This document shows positions 59,445 through 64,000 of a stretch of 64,000 nt of DNA, in pieces. How positions within the stretch are numbered: position 1 is the first letter of the stretch; each line of letters begins with the position of its first letter. The DNA is taken from positions 1 to 64,000 of the forward strand of contig CP060261.1 of the NCBI GenBank assembly GCA_022646525.1, in the 5' to 3' direction. Under the pieces are notes generated by a model that was given only the letters and a program-made list of their open reading frames with translations, had not been told where the DNA came from and ran no database searches. This DNA is from Holosporaceae bacterium (GTDB lineage: Bacteria; Pseudomonadota; Alphaproteobacteria; UBA7879; UBA5542). A program made the position numbers and the translations under genes.

Positions 59445-60563
59445 ATGCAAACATTAAATTGGACAAATCTTGGGTTTCCTCTCCCCTCTAAAGACACACG
59501 CGTGGTTGTTGCCATGTCGGGGGGTGTTGATAGTTCAGTTACCGCTTCTCTATTGGCAGAAGCGGGATATGATGTTGTGGGTATCACATTGCAACTTTAT
59601 GATCATGGCATGGCTGTAGGCAAATCAAAAGCATGCTGTGCCGGGCAAGATATTTACGATGCTGCCCAAGTTGCAGAGAAGATGGGCTTTCCCCACTATG
59701 TGCTTGATTACGAATCCGTTTTCAAACAGCAGGTTATCGATGACTTCGCAGACAGTTATTTACGGGTGAAACACCCATTCCCTGCATCCAATGCAACCAA
59801 CAAGTTAAATTTAAAGATCTTTTGCACACGGCACGCGATTTAGGGGGGCATTGCCTTGTCACAGGTCATTATGTGCAACGCGTGGAGGGCCCGAAAAGGT
59901 CAGAACTGCATCAAGCCGTTGATGCATCAAAAGATCAAAGCTATTTTTTATTTGCCACCAAGCAAGAAGAGCTTGATTACCTGCGCTTTCCTTTAGGTGG
60001 TTTAACAAAAGCAGAAACACGCCAGCACGCAGAGCGCTTTGGCCTTGCCATTGCCGATAAGCCTGACTCACAAGATATTTGCTTTGTACCCAACGGGAAT
60101 TATGCTGACGTTGTTAAAAGTTACGCCCAGGGGCTACTGAACCTGGCAATATTGTTGATGTGAAAGGCACCATCCTAGGGCGCCATCCTGGCATCATCCA
60201 TTACACCATTGGCCAGAGAAAAGGACTGGGCGTTGGTGGCTCTGAAGAACCTCTTTATGTTGTACGGTTAAACCCTGATACGAACGAAGTGGTGATTGGC
60301 CCTAAAACATGCCTGGCGCAGCAAAAATTTCTGTAAACCGATTAAATTGGATTGGCGATACTATGCCTGAAGAGCCCTACCCTTGCTCTTTAAAAATTCG
60401 CTCTGGCCAAAAACCTATTCAAGGCACAATTCAGCTTCTATCTAATAACCAAGCAACCATCACCCTTGAAACCCCTGAATATGGGGTCAGCCCCGGCCAA
60501 GCAGCCGTATTTTATGCTGAAAACCGCGTTTTGGGTGGTGGCTGGATTACAAAATCACTATAA
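59445..60563 (+). CDS. mnmA: tRNA-specific 2-thiouridylase MnmA, frame-disrupted
   Basis: PP-loop Val-Val-Ala-Met-Ser-Gly-Gly-Val-Asp-Ser-Ser (residues 21-31), Thr-Leu-Gln-Leu-Tyr, the catalytic Cys region Cys-Ile-Gln-Cys-Asn-Gln (readable after one base shift near 59785), Gly-His-Tyr, Asp-Gln-Ser-Tyr-Phe-Leu and Tyr-Thr-Ile-Gly-Gln-Arg-Lys-Gly-Leu. It thiolates U34 in tRNA-Lys, Glu and Gln. Breaks near 59785, 60140 and 60320. Corrected length about 372, normal. Confidence 0.95.
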
Positions 60564-60565
60564 AA

Positions 60566-62406
60566 TCACGCTGAGCCTTTAAACGCTTCAATCCGTTCCC
60601 AGAAACTCGCGCCTGCTGCTTGCTTTTCTTCCACTAAATCGTCCAGCAAATTTTGCATGTCTGAAGGAACCTCTGCTTGACGCTCTGTTCCTTCGTAGCT
60701 AGTCCATTTAACTATATGTCTGCCTAATTGATCTTCTGCCTCAGCAACATAAGTACGCGAGAAGTCGCCAATAAGCGCATTTTTGCCCAGTCTTCAAAAT
60801 CGGCATAAAACCCTCTAATTGCTTGTCTCATATCCTTATTGTATTGATGCAAAGTTTCTAAGTTTTGTGTCATATCGCCGTTAAATGTGGGCTTAGGCAC
60901 CTTAAACCCAGCCCCTGACAGCAGCCTGCGGAAATCATCGTTTAGACTTAATGCTAGCGCAGCCGTTGGTTGGCCCACATAAAGAACTTTTTCCATTGTT
61001 AAAGGTTACCCACATATCAATGCGCCATTTTGTGCGTTTCATTTTAATACCCTGCATGTTTTTATTTAAGTATGCTTCTAGGTCGTCTCTATTTAGTGAA
61101 CGTTTCCTTGTTTTAGAATCACTTTCAACGAAAGACGTATAAAGTTTTGCATCCATTTCACTGGCAAGCGCTGGCAGCAAACGCTCAAACATTTCTTTAT
61201 CAGACAAAAGTGATAACCCCGTTTCTGGGTCTGTATTAATAGAAGCATCTTCAAAGATACTTAAGGTTGCTTTTTTTGCATTTGAAATGCGTGCCAAAAT
61301 AACATCCCACGGGTGCTGCATTTCATACATTTCTTGTGTATGCCCTGGCACTTCATGCACCAGAAAGAAAAGACCTGTATTGGCAATTTTTTTCAGACGC
61401 GGATCTGCCTCTTTTACCATTTGCCAAAACAAATGCTTTTCGATGCCTGAAACAGCAGAAAAGCGTTTTTGTAATAGTGTGTCTGCAGCATCTAAAAATA
61501 ATTTTCCACTCACACCTAAATCAAGCGCCTTCTCCAAGGAATGTGCTACAAAAGCATCAAACCTTAACGCCTCATTGTAAGCCTCCATATGAAAGTGATC
61601 ATGATCCACAACTGCACCCCGGCCCAATCCCCCGCCCCACACCGTGCAAAAACGCAAAGGTAATACCCGCAATACTAAAGGGGTCCTCTGTCAAATATGG
61701 AAAAAGTGGAAGTTCACTCTCTTGCACACGGTCCCACAAAGCATCTTGTGCACTACTATTTATTGAACTGGACCACTCCATATCCGTAGGCTGATCAAAA
61801 AACCTATCTACGTATTGGTCTAACTGCCCCCCTAAACCCTCTAATGTTTTAAATCGCACCCAAAGGGCGTTCGCCTTTGCCAAAGCATCTAAACTTCGGT
61901 GGCGCTTTGCATCAGGAAGATGGTCAAAAATGCTCGCTTCATGATCATCCAGCGGGCCTGTGCGAAACTGTTGAATGATGATGGCATAATATAAATCTAA
62001 AACACAGGCCTTAGGGGGAATGTGTTCATGCGGGGCAACACGTTTCAGTAAAGCAACTGCATCATCGTAAAAAGTCCCTGAATCAGCCATTGCCATAGCA
62101 ATCATTTTTTTATGGTATTCACCCAAGGGACCTTCTCTTAAGCGTAACCTTTGAACAGCGTCCCACCTAATGGCTTCCACCCCTTTATATGCTTTAGGAT
62201 CATGCCCGAATAAGCGTGATGCATCAGCACTAAGCGGTGCACTTCCCACATAGAGAGGGCGTTCTGGATGTAGACTTTGGGCCTTTAACCGCTGTGCAAG
62301 ATGCTCTTCCAGCATAGCCTTAACCCTATCCATTTGTGCAGTTGCTGAAAAAGAAACAGTAATAAACAGTAATAAAGTATTAAAAAATTATTTTTTTTAG
62401 CATCAT
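60566..62406 (-). CDS. Large exported orphan protein, frame-disrupted
   Basis: ATGATG at 62401-62406 with AGGACC before it opens a signal peptide (Leu-Lys-Lys-Ile-Ile-Phe, Leu-Leu-Leu-Phe-Ile-Thr-Val-Ser-Phe-Ser-Ala-Thr-Ala), interrupted by an A/T-run indel near 62385. Long open pieces follow at 61599-62333, 60935-61672 and 60724-60996, ending Phe-Trp-Glu-Arg-Ile-Glu-Ala-Phe-Lys-Gly-Ser-Ala. Corrected length about 610 residues, mostly helical, with many Leu, Ala, Asp. A His-Glu-Val-Pro-Gly-His stretch occurs near 61350 but does not fit a known zinc motif exactly. No family recognised. Confidence 0.65.
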
Positions 62407-62641
62407 AGGGGTCCTTTAATATATTGGAGCGACCAGATTCATCATGATTTATTGGTTTTTTTCGTTTATATTAAACCAATACAGATGTTAATAAGAAAAT
62501 TTCTAAAAGATTTTAATAATTATAAAAAATATAGAAAAATAGTCCTCCACCCTACCAAAACGCCCCATGAAAAAACCACCTTTCAATAGAAAGGAAGCTT
62601 AAGTTTAATTAAGAAATAATTAGGGAAACGTGCCAAATGAA

Positions 62642-62718
<77 letters not shown>

Positions 62719-62732
62719 TATTTGGGGTAATG

Positions 62733-62807
62733 TGGTGGGCGATGACGGGATTGAACCGCCGACCCTCTCGGTGTAAACGAGACGCTCTACCGCTGAGCTA
62801 ATCGCCC
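62733..62807 (-). tRNA. tRNA-Val (anticodon UAC)
   Basis: Minus strand cloverleaf with acceptor GGGCGAT/ATCGCCC, A73, encoded CCA, anticodon loop TTTACAC in a TCTCG/CGAGA stem. It lies 14 bases before tRNA-Asp and 60 bases after the HU gene, so the three may share a transcript. Confidence 0.96.
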
Positions 62808-62867
62808 TTCACCACAAAAGTTGGTATAGCAAATAAAAGCGTTTGCTTCAATACAAAAGTGCTTTAA

Positions 62868-63143
62868 TTAGTTAGCAACTTCTTGTTTCAAGCCTTTTCC
62901 TGCTCTAAACTTTGGAAGACGTGCCGCTTTGATTTTGATTTTTTCACCTGTGCGGGGGTTACGTCCTTCAGTTGCCTTACGATTTACAGTAGAGAATGTA
63001 CCGAAACCAACAACTCGTACGTCGCTGCCGCTCTTAAGAGCTTGTGCGATAGAGTCAAATACACCTTCAACTGCTTTTGCAGCTGAAACTTTTGATAAAC
63101 CTGCATTTTCTGCAACCTTAGCGATCAATTCATTTTTAGTCAC
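62868..63143 (-). CDS. hupB: DNA-binding protein HU
   Basis: Intact, 91 residues. Start Thr-Lys-Asn-Glu-Leu-Ile-Ala-Lys-Val, the signature Gly-Phe-Gly-Thr-Phe-Ser and the DNA-wrapping arm Gly-Arg-Asn-Pro-Arg-Thr-Gly-Glu-Lys-Ile-Lys-Ile. HU bends and compacts DNA as a dimer. IHF would show a longer arm context and differing tail; this matches HU. A GAAAGAGG ribosome site precedes the ATG. Confidence 0.96.
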   Translation of the reverse strand: MTKNELIAKVAENAGLSKVSAAKAVEGVFDSIAQALKSGSDVRVVGFGTFSTVNRKATEGRNPRTGEKIKIKAARLPKFRAGKGLKQEVAN

Positions 63144-63191
63144 TTTATGGCCTCTTTCTTTAAATAGTTAATATTAAATTTAAGTTATGTA

Positions 63192-63222
63192 TTAATAAGA
63201 GCGTTTTTTCCTGTTTAGTCAA
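63192..63222 (-). promoter_or_regulatory. Possible promoter of the HU-tRNA transcript
   Basis: Minus strand TTGACT (63217-63222) and TATTAA (63192-63197) with a 19-base spacer, about 50 bases before the HU ATG. The -35 is good; the spacer is long. Confidence 0.4.
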
Positions 63223-63411
63223 CGACATTTTCGCAAAAAAAACAAGGAAAACACTGAAAAAGAGGACTCTTTGTTTGAAAGACTCGATGTGATGGAAAAC
63301 AAGGACAAAACAGAAGATTTTGAACTAAAAAGTAACGTTATTTATTATGTAAATTAATGACTTCTTAATAAATGTTAGATCTTCAAAATAAACAACTGTT
63401 ATATATAAATT

Positions 63412-64000
63412 TTATTTTTTCTTCTTTTGTGCAACCACTAATAATCTCTGGCTATCTTTAGGCACAAAAGCACCACCCTCTATATCTAGTGTTTGCAAAA
63501 CAGAAAATCCATTTTTCTGAAGCATGCGCTCTAGCATTTTCAAACTGTAAACTTGTAGAGTTTGTGCCTCTCTATTAATAAACACTTGCCCATTCTTGTG
63601 TGTATGATGATGCGTGGTATAGGAAGAAAGAATCCCTGACGAGGTGACGACACTATATTGAATTTGACGATGAATTTTGTCTTTTTCTTTTACCTCCCAA
63701 TCAATTGTAAGCTGCTTAATATTGTCGTGGCAAAGTAGGCACTCTAGATTGAATATATCAAATACATATATCCCGCCAGAATTAAGGTTTTGATAGATAT
63801 TGTGCATGGCGCGTCCAAAGTCTTCTATCGTCAGGTGGCCAACAGCATTAAAAATTGTAATCACTGCATCAAAGCGCCCTAGGTGCGCTGTACGCATATC
63901 CCCTTCTTAACACATAAGAGATACGCCTATCAACTTTCTCCTGGGCTTTCTGGCGGCCTTTTCCAGCATTTTATTATTATATCAATGCCAACAACTTGAT
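63412..64000 (-). CDS. Class I SAM-dependent methyltransferase (N terminus outside window), frame-disrupted
   Basis: The open 161-residue piece (63412-63897) has Phe-Asp-Ala-Val-Ile-Thr-Ile-Phe-Asn-Ala-Val-Gly-His (motif IV region), then Asn-Leu-Asn-Ser-Gly-Gly-Ile-Tyr-Val-Phe-Asp-Ile-Phe-Asn (post-motif strand) and a C-terminal Glu-Arg-Met-Leu-Gln-Lys-Asn-Gly-Phe typical of small-molecule class I methyltransferases. Frames upstream of 63900 give Val-Val-Gly-Ile-Asp and Met-Leu-Glu-Lys-Ala, the end of motif I/II. The SAM glycine loop lies beyond the window. The substrate is unknown. Confidence 0.75.

Noticed and set aside
61340..61365. His-Glu-Val-Pro-Gly-His in the large exported protein as a zinc metallopeptidase site.
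   Set aside because: It is neither HExxH nor the DUF885 form, and no downstream ligand pattern is visible.

Overview
The window looks like chromosome from an alphaproteobacterium of about 43% GC, probably a host-associated lineage (Holosporales/Rickettsiales-like; this placement is inference from gene content). The strongest clue is classic alphaproteobacterial gene order: dusB (nifR3)-ntrY-ntrX-trkA-dat-hfq-hflX, and rsh-acpS-lepB-rnc-era-recO-parC, plus hdaA, pdhABC-lpd-lipA and a DUF6456-like protein.

Layout. 1-4.4 kb: a secreted protein (cut by the edge), thioredoxin, a NifU-type Fe-S scaffold, a SleB-type wall hydrolase, a possible NuoJ-like membrane protein, a YqaA/DedA protein and a secreted orphan. 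4.4-16.2 kb (minus strand): tig-clpP, tRNA-Leu, then the dusB-fis-ntrYX-trkA-dat-HAD-hfq-hflX block. 16.3-26.8 kb: a MscS-type channel (+), then the minus-strand rpoZ-rsh-acpS-lepB-rnc-era-recO-parC-eamA block. 26.9-38.2 kb (+): rnd, gatCAB, pyruvate dehydrogenase E1alpha/E1beta/E2/E3, lipA and an amino-acid permease. 38.2-42.2 kb: three unknown exported proteins in a row and a DUF6456-like gene. 42.1-49.9 kb: a family 9 glycosyltransferase, rluD, phrB, hdaA, a DUF4280 (PAAR-like) protein with a SPOR-domain protein, tRNA-His, mtaB and ftsY. 49.9-55.4 kb: exported orphans, a LysE exporter, prfB with its programmed frameshift, and uvrC. 55.4-64 kb: a leucine-rich-repeat gene, a second family 9 glycosyltransferase, trmL, pgsA, a shrunken TraB/GumN protein, mnmA, a large exported orphan, tRNA-Asp, tRNA-Val, HU and a methyltransferase cut by the window end.

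A dominant property is that about two thirds of the protein genes, including essential ones (parC, ftsY, gatAB, prfB, lepB, rsh), are broken by one or more single-base indels, often in homopolymers, while start/stop couplings (ATGA, TAATG) between neighbours stay perfect. One tRNA also carries an extra base. This is best explained by an unpolished consensus, not by biological decay, so most frame-disrupted entries are given as CDS spanning the whole gene. A few changes are substitutions and may be real: NtrY has Tyr at the phospho-acceptor His, NtrX has degraded Walker motifs, and TrkA lost a glycine of its nucleotide-binding loop.

The most interesting items are: a free-standing Fis-like protein directly after dusB, where other alphaproteobacteria carry ntrBC; the apparently crippled NtrYX-TrkA signalling genes behind it; a remnant second hflX 5' end; the orphan DUF4280-SPOR pair; a freshly duplicated leucine-rich-repeat gene; a prfB promoter that predicts a leaderless mRNA; and a scattered set of exported proteins with no recognisable family.
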